DNA from: Stakelama marina
GTDB taxonomy: Bacteria > Pseudomonadota > Alphaproteobacteria > Sphingomonadales > Sphingomonadaceae
Assembly (NCBI RefSeq): GCF_018122655.1
Contig: NZ_JAGRQC010000001.1
Coordinates: forward strand, 186,001 to 250,000
Direction: 5' to 3'
DNA: 64,000 nt
Below, in pieces: positions 17,412 to 27,683 of this stretch; within the stretch, counting starts at the first letter, position 1, and each line of letters begins with the position of its first letter. The notes beneath the pieces are model-generated. The model did not search any database. It saw nothing but the letters and a program-made list of their open reading frames with translations, and was not told the origin of the DNA. The translations under genes and the position numbers were made by a program.

Positions 17412-18098
17412 TCAGCTCTCATCGTCGGCATCGACATTGTCTTCGTCGATGCCTTCAACGAGCCGACGGGCAGCAGCACTGCCGCGCGTTTCTCGACCCG
17501 CTTCGCCCGGGGAGTGCTCTCCCGGCTCGCTGCCGGACGTTGCACCGTCGCCGACATTGGTATTCTGCTCCGACGATCGGATATTCAAATGAGAGAGCGT
17601 CGCAATCGTCGCCTGTAGGGCTTGGATCATGCCCTCGAGCCGCATGACTTGCTGTCTGCGCTCTTCGATCTCACACGTCTGGGTTGCGATGCCCTCTTCC
17701 ATCGCCGCCACCTGATGTTCGAAATCTTCGATGATCTCGTTCTTGATCGCGAGTTCGGCTTCGTGGCGTTGCGTCAATTCCGCTGCCGCTCGGTCAGCCG
17801 CCTCCTTCTCCGATCGCGCCGCCCACGAGCGGCGGTTGACTATGTCGCCGACGACGTTCTTGAGCGCGTCCATATCGGTGTCGGTCAGATGCGACGCGTC
17901 CAACTTTTCGCCACGCTCCAACCTTGATTTGATGGCGGCGAAATACTTGCTGATAGTCTGCAGACTTCCGCGATCGCCCATCGCCTCCCGAATTTTTCGC
18001 AAGGAAATGTCTTCCACTGGGCATCCCGCTTCCAGCAATTCGCTCACCGCATCGTTGACTTCGTCGAATTCGACGAACTTTATCTTTGGGCTGTTCAT
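17412..18098 (-). CDS. KfrA-like DNA-binding protein
   Basis: A 228-aa protein with an N-terminal KfrA_N-type helix-turn-helix domain (VSELLEAGCPVEDISLRKIREAMGDRGS..ISKYFAAIK, about residues 17-60) and a long central coiled coil (about 95-170). KfrA proteins of plasmids bind their own promoter and help in stable maintenance. The gene is upstream of the relaxase on the same strand, with candidate oriT between them. An array of seven GTAC elements directly before its start is a probable autoregulatory operator. Confidence 0.85.
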   Translation of the reverse strand: MNSPKIKFVEFDEVNDAVSELLEAGCPVEDISLRKIREAMGDRGSLQTISKYFAAIKSRLERGEKLDASHLTDTDMDALKNVVGDIVNRRSWAARSEKEAADRAAAELTQRHEAELAIKNEIIEDFEHQVAAMEEGIATQTCEIEERRQQVMRLEGMIQALQATIATLSHLNIRSSEQNTNVGDGATSGSEPGEHSPGEAGRETRGSAAARRLVEGIDEDNVDADDES

Positions 18099-18102
18099 CG
18101 CG

Positions 18103-18163
18103 CGTACTCCTGTACGAACGTGTACAGCGCTGTACGTACACCAAGGCGTACGTACACTTGGTC
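18103..18163. promoter_or_regulatory. GTAC-rich operator array before KfrA-like gene
   Basis: Seven GTAC tetramers occur in about 60 bp just upstream of the start at 18098. They form nested palindromes, including GTACAGCGCTGTAC (14 bp, perfect), two GTACGTAC octamers, and CCAAG/CTTGG arms enclosing the last one. This looks like a multi-site operator for the KfrA-like protein. Confidence 0.6.
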
Positions 18164-18164
18164 T

Positions 18165-18767
18165 GGGCCGCTACGGCCAGCAGTATCGAATCTCATCATG
18201 TGAGTTACTCGCTATTTGCGAGGCAGATGATTTCTACTAGTCGGCAGCCAAAGCTTGATTAGCCGTTGCCGGGTCCACCCTCGCATCATCATCGAAGCAC
18301 GGTCGGGTTTCCGAGGTCGCGCAAAATTAAACCGATGATGGGCGAGTTACGGGGCCGCCCAGCGGGAGGGCGGATGACTGAAGTGTCGTATCAGGCGCGT
18401 GACGCGGCTCTTGGTAACAGAATGAGCGCGCAAGGTGCGCTGCTGTGCGCGTACAACGAGATCGATCAGCGAGAAGAAGGCGATGATCGACTTGATAACG
18501 CGATCAATGCCCGGTCCGCCGCGCATTCTATCCTCGCGCGCTTTGAACATCCGCGCCACGGCCGCGAGCAAAGTACCGATGGCGATACACACCGAATTAT
18601 CATTCGGTGCCTCGCCAGCGCACTGCGTATCGCGAAGTTGGGCGGACAGTTCCATGCGCCACATTATATTGGCGCCAGCTATTTTCGCCAAGCAAACAGG
18701 AAAATATTCTTATCGGCACGCGCGTTTGTCAAAATTAATTTCGTGCCCGGCAAGCCTGTCCTATTCG
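18165..18767. other. Stretch without a supported gene
   Basis: About 600 bp between the KfrA-like promoter and the integrase stop. A minus-strand open frame (18347-18691, TTG start, or ATG at 18664) would encode about 105-114 aa with a hydrophobic patch IKSIIAFFSLIDLVV, but it has no clear ribosome binding site or family. A plus-strand frame overlaps the integrase and is unlikely. An imperfect CTCA/TGAG inverted repeat lies at about 18192-18204. Confidence 0.4.
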
Positions 18768-20774
18768 TCAGGAGCGCAGTTTCCCCGCATCGCTTCGGAT
18801 ACGACGATAACGTCCAGATCCGACGCGAGATCGCTGGTCGAGCGGAAGCAAGCGGATCGGAGCAGCCCGAATGTCGGCAGTTATAATCGGAACATAGCGC
18901 TGGATGAACGCCAGCCGTTCGGCAAGAACCACGTCGAGGCCTTCCGTCTGGATGCGCTTCGAATAGTGCTTTGCGTTGGTGCCCGTGCGGGCGTGCCCCA
19001 TGACGTCCGCGCGGAGAATTTCGTTGACACCGTCGACTTCGTAGAAGCTGCTGCCGAGCGCCCGGATCGAGTGGATATCAGCAATCTTTCCCGCATCGTT
19101 GCGCGGTAGTGCCATGCGGTCGCCGATCCATTCGACCATGTAGCGCCACGCCCGGTCATAAAATTGTGCGCCGCCGCGTTTGGCTTTGAACAGGTAAAGT
19201 TCCGGAAAAAGCTCCTGGTGCCCTTCGGCCTGGACCGCCTTCACATAGTCGAGAAAACCAAGCCTGATCAGCTCGGGATGGATAGGCAACTTCCGGCGAC
19301 GGGCGGCGCGCTTCTCGCCAGCCTTGTCGCCATCGCGACCACGGGTGACGTTATCGCGAATTTCAAAGTGCGGGACGGGCGCGTCGATCGTGATATCGGC
19401 AACCTCAAGACCGCACATCTCTTCACGACAGGTGTGATGGTAATACCAGAGCAGTGGTGCAAAATAGGCCGCGTCATGCCACACGCGCGCAACGGGTTCG
19501 CCGGCTTTCAGGCGTCGCTTCACGCCACCACCGCCCAGATAAAGTGGCGATCTGAAAAGCGCTTCCAAGTGCTTGGTGGTCCATGGCGGGCGAAGGCCGG
19601 TGCTGTCGCTCTCCTTGATCGCGACCGTCGCGCTGCTGAAATCCATCACCGTCGCGCCGGAAACGCGAGGCCGCCACGCGGTCTGGGCGAGATGCTTGGC
19701 CACCGTGCTCATCGTCGATAGGTCGCGATTGACCGTTTTCATGTTGCGACGCTGATCGGGCGCAACCACGGGAAGCTCGGCGACGATATCGGCGAACGGC
19801 CGCGCCATCGCGCCTGCTGTCGGGGTGCCGAACCGAAACGATTTCGGCAGGCGAAGCAAACCCTGCTTGAATGCTGCAACGTCGCGGTGGTCGTAGGAGC
19901 CCAATGCGCGGTTGCCCGTGATCCAGCTGAACGTCTGCATGATGCGGCGCTGCTGCGTGAGGTCGCCCTTCCAGACGCCCTCGCTTTTCAGTTGCGCCAG
20001 GATTTCCTCGATCACGTCGCCGAAGCGACGATCGTCATAGATCGCGAACTGGCAGTCCCTTTCGAGCGCGGTACTGGCTGGCACCGGCGAAGATATCGCA
20101 GATGCCGGTGGCTCATAGTCTTCACCCATCAGCGCCGCGAGCGGATTCGCCGCTTCCATGACGTCGTCATCGAACACCCGCGTGGTCCGCAGCCACGCCG
20201 CGGCTCGGGCGCGAAGCAAATGCATTCGTGCCGTATGCACCACCGGGTCTGTTGTCGGGGCATTTATCGCCGCGAGCCGAGCACGCACGGCTTCGTCGCC
20301 GATTTCGTGGCAGAATTCGCGTAAATATTCTTCGATCTGATCGAGATCGGCGCTGAGCCCGCGGTCGCGAAGCGCCTCGCGATCAGCCTCGCTGAGCTGG
20401 CGAGGATGGTCGGGACGCCTGGCGATACGATATGCTTCGGCGAGCGGCACTGCAGCTTCGGCGACCGACGACGACCAGGGCGCGTTTTCATACGCGTCAT
20501 GGATGTTGCGCTGAAGCTCGGTTTCGAGCTCACGCCGAAACAAGGTTTCGATTTCGATGCCGGTGAGTGTCCGGCCGGTTTCCAACATCGCTTTTACGTT
20601 CGCCTTTACCGCCACGAAACGCGCCGACAGCATCGCCGAACGCTGGCGAGCCACCGCAGGATCGGCAGTTCGCAGCGCAATCGGTAGGGGCCGAGAGATA
20701 AGATTTCGGAAATGTACGCGGCGGCGGAAGACATACCGGCCGTTGACGCGGCGGGTATAGGGTATGCGGCACAT
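18768..20774 (-). CDS. Tyrosine recombinase (island integrase)
   Basis: A 668-aa site-specific recombinase, long for the family. The N-terminus ([17 protein letters not shown]) is a DUF6538-type arm-binding start, followed by a long helical linker. The catalytic C-terminal domain shows R in [12 protein letters not shown], HxxR in [10 protein letters not shown], and the H and Tyr of the final box in [15 protein letters not shown]. It lies 108 bp inside the tRNA-Pro end of the island, the usual place for an integrase of a tRNA-targeting element. The frame is complete, so the island may still be able to excise. Confidence 0.93.
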   Translation of the reverse strand: MCRIPYTRRVNGRYVFRRRVHFRNLISRPLPIALRTADPAVARQRSAMLSARFVAVKANVKAMLETGRTLTGIEIETLFRRELETELQRNIHDAYENAPWSSSVAEAAVPLAEAYRIARRPDHPRQLSEADREALRDRGLSADLDQIEEYLREFCHEIGDEAVRARLAAINAPTTDPVVHTARMHLLRARAAAWLRTTRVFDDDVMEAANPLAALMGEDYEPPASAISSPVPASTALERDCQFAIYDDRRFGDVIEEILAQLKSEGVWKGDLTQQRRIMQTFSWITGNRALGSYDHRDVAAFKQGLLRLPKSFRFGTPTAGAMARPFADIVAELPVVAPDQRRNMKTVNRDLSTMSTVAKHLAQTAWRPRVSGATVMDFSSATVAIKESDSTGLRPPWTTKHLEALFRSPLYLGGGGVKRRLKAGEPVARVWHDAAYFAPLLWYYHHTCREEMCGLEVADITIDAPVPHFEIRDNVTRGRDGDKAGEKRAARRRKLPIHPELIRLGFLDYVKAVQAEGHQELFPELYLFKAKRGGAQFYDRAWRYMVEWIGDRMALPRNDAGKIADIHSIRALGSSFYEVDGVNEILRADVMGHARTGTNAKHYSKRIQTEGLDVVLAERLAFIQRYVPIITADIRAAPIRLLPLDQRSRVGSGRYRRIRSDAGKLRS

Positions 20775-20872
20775 AGGTCATTACCTTCCCGCATGTGCCA
20801 CGCGTATGTGTACTGGTCGTGTGACCAGCACGCCGCGAGGCGCATGCTAAAAGGCGGAAATCATTTGCTTTT

Positions 20873-20902
20873 TGCGATAAAGTGGTCGGGGAGAGAGGAT
20901 TC
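20873..20902. repeat. Right attachment site inside tRNA-Pro
   Basis: This 30-bp copy is identical to 3964-3993 and forms the 3' end of the intact tRNA-Pro gene plus 10 bases beyond CCA. The island restores the tRNA here. Confidence 0.92.
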
Positions 20903-20959
20903 GAACCTCCGGCCCCTGCGTCCCGAACACAGTGCTCTACCAGGCTGAGCTACTCCCCG
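20883..20959 (-). tRNA. tRNA-Pro (anticodon CGG)
   Basis: A full cloverleaf can be folded on the minus strand: acceptor CGGGGAG/CTCCCCG, D-arm GCTC/GAGC, anticodon stem CTGTG/CGCAG with loop TTCGGGA (anticodon CGG, reads CCG), T-loop TTCGAAT and discriminator A. CCA is encoded (20883-20885). C1-G72 and A73 fit proline identity. It serves as the insertion target of the island. Confidence 0.96.
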
Positions 20960-21073
20960 ACGGAGTCCGGTTCACAAAAGCGCTTCGGGAAGCGAACCGG
21001 CTTGAGCTTGGAGGCGCGCCTATACCGGGGAGTGGGGGAGGGTGCAAGCACTCTCGTGACCGATGGCGAAGGT

Positions 21074-22369
21074 TTATTCGCGTGCGCGCAGCAGGTCTTC
21101 AACCGACGTGAATTTTTCGCGCGGCGATCCTTCGCGTGCGCGGGAAATTTCGGCGGTGTCGATGCGCTGCCAGTCGCGAAAGGTCACCGCTTCCAGACTG
21201 CGATCGGCGATCAGCCGGTCGAGCGCGGGGCGACCGGGCTTGTCTGCCCCTTCTCCGATGTCCCCGGCGATTTTTTCCACGATGTCGAAACCATCGGGGC
21301 GATTGGTGCCGATCGTGCCGGTGGGCCCGCGCCGTGCCCAGCCGACCGCATACAGGCCGGGGCCGATTCGCCCATCCTCATTCGCAAAACGGCCACCGCG
21401 TTCGTCGAATGGCACACCGGCAATCGGCGAGGTGCGGTAGCCGATGCAACTGACCACCAGTCCGGCCGGGACCGAATAGGTCTCGCCGGTGCCGACCGCA
21501 CGACCGCTCTCGTCCAGCTCGGTGCGTTCGACGACCACGCGGTCGGCCCGGCCATCGCCTTCTATCGCGACGGGGCGAGCGAAGAAATCGAAGACGATGC
21601 GGATGGGTTTGTCCCGATGCTCGCCCGCAAAGTCGCGCAGGTGTGCCACCGATTTGCGCTGTCCCGGATCGAGCGACTCGTCCGCCGTTTCTGGCGGCAG
21701 ATCGGCCGGATCGACGACCGGCATGGCGCGGACCAGTTGACCGAGTTCGCCGAGTTCCTTGGGGGTCATCGCGATCTGGTGCGGCCCTCGCCGCCCGAGG
21801 ATGGTGATCGTGTCGATCCGTGCATCGTGAAGCGCCTCGAGCGCGTGGTTGACGATGTCGGAGCCGACAAATTCATCCTGCGCCTTGGCGAGGACGCGCG
21901 CGACGTCGAGCGCGACATTGCCATTGCCGATGACGACCGCACCGGGACCGTGGAGCGGTGGATCCAGCTCGGCGAAATCGGGATGGCCGTTGTACCAGCC
22001 TACGAACGCCGCCGACCCGACCACGCCGGGCAGGTTTGCACCGGGGATGTCGAGCGAGCGGTCGTCCGGTGCGCCGGTGGCGAGAACGATGGCGTCATAC
22101 ATGCCGAGAAGTTCATCGACCGAGATATCGGTGCCGACCGTCACATTTCCGACGAAGCGGACATTGTCGGTCAGCGCCACCTTTTCATATCGACGCGACA
22201 CCCCCTTGATCGACTGATGGTCGGGCGCGACGCCCGATCGAATCAGGCCGAAAGGCACGGGAAGGCGGTCGATCACATCGACATGCACATCCTCGCCGAA
22301 CTGCTTCTGCGCCGCTTCGGCGGTGTAATAGCCGGCCGGCCCCGATCCGATAATGGCGATCTGCCGCAT
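21074..22369 (-). CDS. Ferredoxin-NADP reductase, FprA/adrenodoxin type
   Basis: A 431-aa flavoprotein. The FAD-binding GSGPAGYYTAEAA motif starts at residue 8, and a second nucleotide site IGNGNVALDVARVLAK lies near 150-165. The segment PVPFGLIRSGVAPDH is diagnostic of the adrenodoxin reductase/FprA family, and VGWARRGPTGTIGTN near the C-terminus contacts flavin. It transfers electrons between NADPH and ferredoxin. The start has AGGAG upstream. The natural ferredoxin or cytochrome P450 partner is not in the window. Confidence 0.92.
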   Translation of the reverse strand: MRQIAIIGSGPAGYYTAEAAQKQFGEDVHVDVIDRLPVPFGLIRSGVAPDHQSIKGVSRRYEKVALTDNVRFVGNVTVGTDISVDELLGMYDAIVLATGAPDDRSLDIPGANLPGVVGSAAFVGWYNGHPDFAELDPPLHGPGAVVIGNGNVALDVARVLAKAQDEFVGSDIVNHALEALHDARIDTITILGRRGPHQIAMTPKELGELGQLVRAMPVVDPADLPPETADESLDPGQRKSVAHLRDFAGEHRDKPIRIVFDFFARPVAIEGDGRADRVVVERTELDESGRAVGTGETYSVPAGLVVSCIGYRTSPIAGVPFDERGGRFANEDGRIGPGLYAVGWARRGPTGTIGTNRPDGFDIVEKIAGDIGEGADKPGRPALDRLIADRSLEAVTFRDWQRIDTAEISRAREGSPREKFTSVEDLLRARE

Positions 22370-22438
22370 TGCTTGCTCCTCTCGCTCCGAAAGCGAGGCT
22401 AGCGGCGAAATCGACCGGACAGAAGTGGCTAGCGGCGG

Positions 22439-23950
22439 TCAGGCGGCGCGAAGGCTCTGGAGGAGCGCGTCCATGCTTTCGTTCAGGTCGCGCGCCTGCC
22501 GGTCGAGCTGCCTCGCCAGTTCGGTCGTGCGCGTGGCGATCGTGCTGTTTTCGGTGGCGACGTCGTTGAGCGCAAGGCTGCGCTGATCGGTTCCGGTGAC
22601 GTTCGACCGGACATCGTCGGCCCCTTCGGCAATGGCGTCGGTCGCGATGCGCTGCTGCTCCACCGCGCTGGCAATCGCGGTGCTGCTTTCGGTGATCCTG
22701 CCGACCTGCGCAGTGGTGGTCGCTATTTCGTTTCGAAACGCTTCGGCTGCGCCGGTAATTGCGGCGAGCTTTCCTGAAATCTGCTCCGCGGCCCGGCTCG
22801 TCGCTTGCGCCATCTGCTTCATTTCGCCGGCGACGACGGCGAAGCCGTGACCGGCCTCGCCGCTGCGTGCGGCTTCGATCGTCGCATTCAGCGCCAGCAG
22901 GTTGCTCTGACCGGCGATCTCGCTGACGAGCGCGAGGATGTCGCGCGCGCTCGCCACTTCGTCGGAGAGTGCGCTGACGCTCGGCGCGAGCTTGCGGATC
23001 GCATCGGCGGTGTGGGTGGCGACATCCTGCGCGTCGCGTGCATTGTCGCCGACCAGGCGGATCGAATCGCTTAGCTGGTCGGCATTCACCGCCACGCTGG
23101 CAATGGCTGATACCGACCGTTCGGAGGAACGCCGGACATCGAGCGCCTGAGAGACCACCGACTCCGAAATGCCGGTCAGCGTCGTTCCGTGGGTCGCCAG
23201 TTCTTCCGCCATGCGGCGCAGATCCTTGGTGAGTGCGCCGACACCAGCGTCGATCGCGGCGGCGATTTCGCGGCGACGGTCGTTGGTCGCGGCCTGCAAC
23301 GTTGCCTCTGCGGCTTCGCGTTCGGTGCGCTCGCGTTCGGCGCGCTGTTCGGCATCGCGACTGCGTGCAAGGGCGCGCTCTGCGGCCTCACGCGCGGCGT
23401 CGGCCTCCTTTCGCGCGCGTTCATTGGTGAAGTAGAGTTGGGTAATCAGGCGGACCGAAGATGCGAGGATAGCGACCTCGCACGCGACCAGAAATCCGTG
23501 CAGCAACACGCGCGCGATGCTTCCGGAGCCGGGAAATACCCATTCCGGCATGACGAGGAAGAAGATCAGATGATGGAGAAGCGTGACCGTCGCAGCGACC
23601 ATCAGCGAGCGAATGTCGCACAACAGCACCAGCAGCGAGAAGCACACGAAGAAATACATGTGCATGTCGATCTGCCAGGGATCGCCGTGGAACAGCCAGA
23701 CGAACAGGATCGGATAGGCGATGACGGAAAGCCCGAGCATCGCCCGGACGCCTGCGTCGATCCGCTGCTTGAGGTAGCAGTAGGTCGGCAGCAATGCGAC
23801 GATCGCGCCGATCAGCACGCCGATCAGTACGTCGCCATGCCCGAGGTACCAGCCTACCGGACCGATCGCAGCGACATTGGCCCAGATAAAGGCGGTGATC
23901 GCTTTCAGGCCCGATTTCCGCAGTGGCAGCAAAGGATGGTCTTCTACCAT
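22439..23950 (-). CDS. Methyl-accepting chemotaxis protein
   Basis: A 503-aa chemoreceptor-like protein. Residues about 13-170 hold five or six hydrophobic segments and no periplasmic ligand domain, so sensing would be in or near the membrane. A coiled-coil stretch (about 180-240) leads to the signalling domain with the conserved hairpin tip [20 protein letters not shown]. No HAMP domain is evident. The start codon overlaps the stop of a small upstream gene by 7 bases, so the two are coupled. The stimulus is unknown. Confidence 0.9.
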   Translation of the reverse strand: MVEDHPLLPLRKSGLKAITAFIWANVAAIGPVGWYLGHGDVLIGVLIGAIVALLPTYCYLKQRIDAGVRAMLGLSVIAYPILFVWLFHGDPWQIDMHMYFFVCFSLLVLLCDIRSLMVAATVTLLHHLIFFLVMPEWVFPGSGSIARVLLHGFLVACEVAILASSVRLITQLYFTNERARKEADAAREAAERALARSRDAEQRAERERTEREAAEATLQAATNDRRREIAAAIDAGVGALTKDLRRMAEELATHGTTLTGISESVVSQALDVRRSSERSVSAIASVAVNADQLSDSIRLVGDNARDAQDVATHTADAIRKLAPSVSALSDEVASARDILALVSEIAGQSNLLALNATIEAARSGEAGHGFAVVAGEMKQMAQATSRAAEQISGKLAAITGAAEAFRNEIATTTAQVGRITESSTAIASAVEQQRIATDAIAEGADDVRSNVTGTDQRSLALNDVATENSTIATRTTELARQLDRQARDLNESMDALLQSLRAA

Positions 23951-24273
23951 GCAGTGGGCCTCCCACAGCCTGCGGCCGCAGCTGTTATGATGATCGCACC
24001 CTGTTCGGCGGCGATGCCGAGAAGTTTGTTTCGCTCGCCATCGACGACGAGAGAGCCCGGGATCGGCCCGGTGTCGATGGGAAGCGCGCGTTGATGGACG
24101 GCCCAGCCCGCCATCTGATCCGCGCTCTGGCCGCGCAGCGATATGATCAGCATCGGGCCGCGCGGTGGCGGCATCAACGAAACCAGCGCCAGCACGCCCA
24201 GCACAAGCAAGGTCTGCGACCAGAATATGCGATTGTCGGATCGATCTTTGGCGGGCAAATCCATGGCTGCCAT
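23944..24273 (-). CDS. Small membrane protein coupled to chemoreceptor
   Basis: About 109 aa with one hydrophobic segment ([30 protein letters not shown]) near the N-terminus and a short soluble tail that includes [23 protein letters not shown]. The start is not certain: ATG at 24273 or 24264 gives the most sensible protein, with 24342 also open. The stop lies inside the first codons of the chemoreceptor gene, a sign of translational coupling. The family is unknown to me. Confidence 0.6.
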   Translation of the reverse strand: MAAMDLPAKDRSDNRIFWSQTLLVLGVLALVSLMPPPRGPMLIISLRGQSADQMAGWAVHQRALPIDTGPIPGSLVVDGERNKLLGIAAEQGAIIITAAAAGCGRPTAW

Positions 24274-24464
24274 CTGCCGAACAGCGGTAAAATGGTGGTT
24301 AACGATAACAAATGGTTGCCGGCTGGGTCCGGTGGGGTACATAGCCGACACCACCCATCCGCGACGCCGGGGCAGGCGACGAAGCCGACGACCTGCGCAA
24401 TCTTGTCTGGAATTTTGCGCACGCGTTGCTAAGCGGTCGGGATTCCCAAAATGGCCAGTCTGAC

Positions 24465-26258
24465 GTGACCGAACTCTCAAAAATCCGCAATTTCTCGATC
24501 ATCGCGCATATCGACCACGGCAAGTCGACGCTCGCCGACCGTCTGATCCAGCGCACCGGTGGCCTGACCGAGCGTGAGATGCAGCAGCAGGTGCTCGACA
24601 ATATGGATATCGAGCGCGAACGCGGCATCACCATCAAGGCGCAGACCGTGCGGCTCGAATGGAAGGGCTGTACGCTCAACCTGATGGACACGCCGGGCCA
24701 TGTCGACTTCGCCTATGAAGTCTCGCGCAGCCTCGCGGCGTGCGAAGGCGCGCTGCTTGTCGTCGATGCCGCGCAGGGTGTCGAGGCGCAGACGCTGGCG
24801 AACGTCTATCAGTCGATCGAGCACGACCACGAGATCGTGCCCGTCATCAACAAGATCGACCTGCCGGCCGCGGACACCGACAAGGTGAAGGCAGAGATTG
24901 AGGACATTATCGGCCTCGATGCGTCGAACGCGGTTCTGACCTCGGCCAAGTCGGGAATCGGTATCGAGGAAGTGCTCGACGCCATTGTCGACCGCATCCC
25001 GCCGCCGACCGGCGACCGCGACGCGCCGCTGAAGGCAATGCTCGTCGATAGCTGGTACGACCCGTATCTGGGGGTCGTCATTCTCGTCCGCGTGATGGAA
25101 GGGACGCTGAAAAAGGGCCAGCAGATCAAGTTCATGCAGGCTGGTACGACGCATCTCGTCGACCGCGTTGGCTGTTTCCGACCCAAGCTGACCCAGCTCG
25201 AAGAGCTCGGCGCAGGCGAGATCGGCTTCATCACCGCGCAGATTAAGGAAGTCGCGCAGACCGCGGTCGGCGACACGATCACCGACGCCCGGAAGCCCGC
25301 CGACAAGGCGCTGCCGGGGTTCAAGGAAGTGCAGTCGGTGGTGTTCTGCGGCCTGTTCCCGGTCGACGCCAACGATTTCGAAAAGCTGCGCGATTCGATC
25401 GGCAAGCTGCGGCTGAACGACGCCTCGTTCACTTTTGAAATGGAAACCAGCGCGGCGCTGGGTTTCGGCTTCCGCTGCGGCTTCCTCGGGCTGCTCCACC
25501 TCGAGATCATCCAGGAACGGCTGACCCGCGAATACGACCTCGATCTGATCACGACCGCGCCGAGCGTGGTCTATCATATCGAGCTGACCCACGGCGCCGG
25601 GCATGTCGAGCTCCACAACCCCGCCGACATGCCCGAGCCCAACAAGGTCGAGACGATCGCCGAGCCGTGGATCAAGGCGGTGATCTACGTTCCCGACGAA
25701 TATCTCGGCCCGATCCTCAAGCTTTGCCAGGACCGGCGCGGCATCCAGCAGAACCTGACCTATGTCGCAGGGCGCGCGCAGGTGACCTATGAACTGCCGC
25801 TCAACGAGGTCGTGTTCGACTTCTACGACCGGCTGAAATCGATCACGCGCGGCTATGCAAGCTTCGATTACGAGCAGATCGGGTATCGCGAGGGCGACCT
25901 CGTCAAGATGAACATCCTCGTCAACAACGAGCCGGTCGACGCCCTGTCGATGATCGTCCACCGCAGCCAGGCCGAAGCGCGCGGGCGGCACATGTGCGAG
26001 CGGCTGAAGGATCTGATCCCGCGCCACATGTTCAAGGTGCCGATCCAGGCGGCGATCGGCGGCAAGGTGATCGCGCGCGAGACGATCGCGGCGCTCAGAA
26101 AGGACGTTACCGCGAAATGCTATGGCGGCGACATCACGCGCAAGCGCAAGCTTCTGGAAAAGCAGAAGGAAGGCAAGAAGCGGATGCGCGAATATGGCAA
26201 TGTCAGCATCCCGCAGGAGGCTTTCATCGCCGCGCTGCGCATGGGCGACGACAGCTAG
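24465..26258 (+). CDS. lepA: Elongation factor 4 (LepA)
   Basis: A 597-aa translational GTPase that back-translocates or remodels stalled ribosomes. The sequence after the start reads [22 protein letters not shown], with G1 motif AHIDHGKST, the switch region around [17 protein letters not shown] as G3 and NKIDLPAAD as G4. The C-terminal LepA-specific domain is complete ([22 protein letters not shown]). The start is taken as GTG at 24465, the family's usual position; an upstream TTG at 24426 is unlikely. Confidence 0.96.
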   Translation: MTELSKIRNFSIIAHIDHGKSTLADRLIQRTGGLTEREMQQQVLDNMDIERERGITIKAQTVRLEWKGCTLNLMDTPGHVDFAYEVSRSLAACEGALLVVDAAQGVEAQTLANVYQSIEHDHEIVPVINKIDLPAADTDKVKAEIEDIIGLDASNAVLTSAKSGIGIEEVLDAIVDRIPPPTGDRDAPLKAMLVDSWYDPYLGVVILVRVMEGTLKKGQQIKFMQAGTTHLVDRVGCFRPKLTQLEELGAGEIGFITAQIKEVAQTAVGDTITDARKPADKALPGFKEVQSVVFCGLFPVDANDFEKLRDSIGKLRLNDASFTFEMETSAALGFGFRCGFLGLLHLEIIQERLTREYDLDLITTAPSVVYHIELTHGAGHVELHNPADMPEPNKVETIAEPWIKAVIYVPDEYLGPILKLCQDRRGIQQNLTYVAGRAQVTYELPLNEVVFDFYDRLKSITRGYASFDYEQIGYREGDLVKMNILVNNEPVDALSMIVHRSQAEARGRHMCERLKDLIPRHMFKVPIQAAIGGKVIARETIAALRKDVTAKCYGGDITRKRKLLEKQKEGKKRMREYGNVSIPQEAFIAALRMGDDS

Positions 26259-26362
26259 CGAGCGTCGACAAAGCTACGCTTATTTAACGGTATCCCGAGT
26301 ACGAATAGCGAATCGCCGTAATGCGCCCGGTTCCGCACGGGCTTCGATCGGGTTTGCAGGGG

Positions 26363-27637
26363 ATGCTGAAACACATTCGAACGGATCAGGTAACGCTCGG
26401 GATGTACATCGACTCGTTCGATGGGTCCTGGTTCGACCATCCCTTCTGGCGCACCGGTTTCCTGCTTACCGCCGACCGCGATCTTGCCAAGATCAGGGAC
26501 AGCAGCGTCACGGCAGTCGTCATCGACGTTGAAAAGGGGGCTGATGTCGGCCCGGAGACGGGCTCGGCACCGCGCGGGCACTCGTCGCAAGCTCCTGCAA
26601 AGCCTGCGTCACCTCCGATGCCTGCAAAAGCGCGAACCGCGGAGCCCGCATCTGCTGTGCAGCGTCCTTCGGGTCAGGAACAGGATTATGAGCACGCGTC
26701 GCAGCTCGTGCTGAGATCCAAGCGCGAGGTGAAGCGCATGTTCGCCGAGGTGCGGCTCGGCAGGGCGGTGGATGCCGAAAGGGTGGGTGCGCTGGTCGAT
26801 GACATTGCGCATTCGGTGGTCCGAAACCCTTCTGCACTCATCAATCTCGCGCGTCTGAAGTCCAAAGACGAATATACCTATATGCACTCGGTGGCGGTGT
26901 GCGCGCTGATGATCAATCTGGCGCGCCACCTCAAGCTCGATGAAAAGCTGATCCGAGACATCGGCATGGCCGGTATGCTCCACGATGTCGGAAAGACGAC
27001 GGTCCCCGACACGATCCTCAGAAAGGCGGGGCCGCTTACCGATTCGGAGTTCGAAGTGGTCAAGCGCCACACAGAGCGCGGGTATCGGGTGCTGCAGCGT
27101 AGCAACGGCGTGCCCGATATCGCGCTCGATGTAAGCCGTCATCATCACGAGCGGGTGGATGGCAGCGGATATCCCTTCGGCCTGAAGGGCAACGACATCA
27201 GCATCTATTCCAGAATGGCCGCCATCTGCGACGTGTACGATGCGACCACATCCGACAGGCCCTACAAGAACGCTTGGAAGCCGCCCGAAGCGCTGGCGCA
27301 GATGCGGCTTTGCGAGGGTCAGTTCGACGAGGATATCCTGTCGGTGTTCATCCAGAGCATCGGAATCTATCCGGTCGGTACGCTGGTACGTTTGAACTCG
27401 GGCCTGCTCGCGATCGTGGTTGAGGAACGTGACGACGACTTTACCTGTCCGGTCGTCAGCAGTTTCTTCCGCGTCAGCGACCGACGTAGGACCATCGTTC
27501 AGACGCGCCGTGTCGATGCGGTGTTCGAGCGTATCCTGTGCGCCGAAGATCCCGCCGATTGGGGCTTCGACGATTGGGAGACGCTGCGCGACACCGCCTT
27601 GACCCAGGCAAGCCGCACGACGCATAGAGCAGCCTGA
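26363..27637 (+). CDS. HD-GYP domain phosphodiesterase, DUF3391 type
   Basis: A 424-aa protein with an N-terminal DUF3391 domain (IRTDQVTLGMYIDSFDGSWFDH) and a C-terminal HD-GYP domain. The metal ligands include HDVGK (about 207-211) and HHHERVDGSGYP (about 260-271), which contains the GYP signature. Active members hydrolyse cyclic-di-GMP to pGpG or GMP, which favours motility. A low-complexity Ala/Pro linker separates the domains. ATG at 26363 is preferred over 26321 because the family starts MLKxIRTDQ. No adjacent partner is obvious. Confidence 0.9.
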   Translation: MLKHIRTDQVTLGMYIDSFDGSWFDHPFWRTGFLLTADRDLAKIRDSSVTAVVIDVEKGADVGPETGSAPRGHSSQAPAKPASPPMPAKARTAEPASAVQRPSGQEQDYEHASQLVLRSKREVKRMFAEVRLGRAVDAERVGALVDDIAHSVVRNPSALINLARLKSKDEYTYMHSVAVCALMINLARHLKLDEKLIRDIGMAGMLHDVGKTTVPDTILRKAGPLTDSEFEVVKRHTERGYRVLQRSNGVPDIALDVSRHHHERVDGSGYPFGLKGNDISIYSRMAAICDVYDATTSDRPYKNAWKPPEALAQMRLCEGQFDEDILSVFIQSIGIYPVGTLVRLNSGLLAIVVEERDDDFTCPVVSSFFRVSDRRRTIVQTRRVDAVFERILCAEDPADWGFDDWETLRDTALTQASRTTHRAA

Positions 27638-27683
27638 AGGCCGCGTTTCTTGTCGCGGCAGGGCGAGGCTCGCTTGTTCGCGA

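Larger units (their letters stand above)
3964..20902. mobile_element. Integrative mobilizable island in tRNA-Pro
   Basis: The island is delimited by two identical 30-bp repeats (3964-3993 and 20873-20902). The right copy is the 3' part of a complete tRNA-Pro gene. A tyrosine recombinase gene (18768-20774) lies just inside that end. Cargo includes a MobV relaxase, KfrA-like protein, two exonucleases, a type III restriction-modification operon, a Kiwa-like pair and small unknown genes. No type IV secretion genes are present, so by itself it would be mobilizable rather than self-conjugative. Removing one repeat and the island (about 16.9 kb) would place the glycosyltransferase directly beside the tRNA and the ferredoxin reductase gene. 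Confidence 0.9.

Noticed and set aside
18266..18886. Plus-strand 206-aa frame overlapping the integrase 3' end
   Set aside because: It overlaps the recombinase coding region and has random-looking composition.
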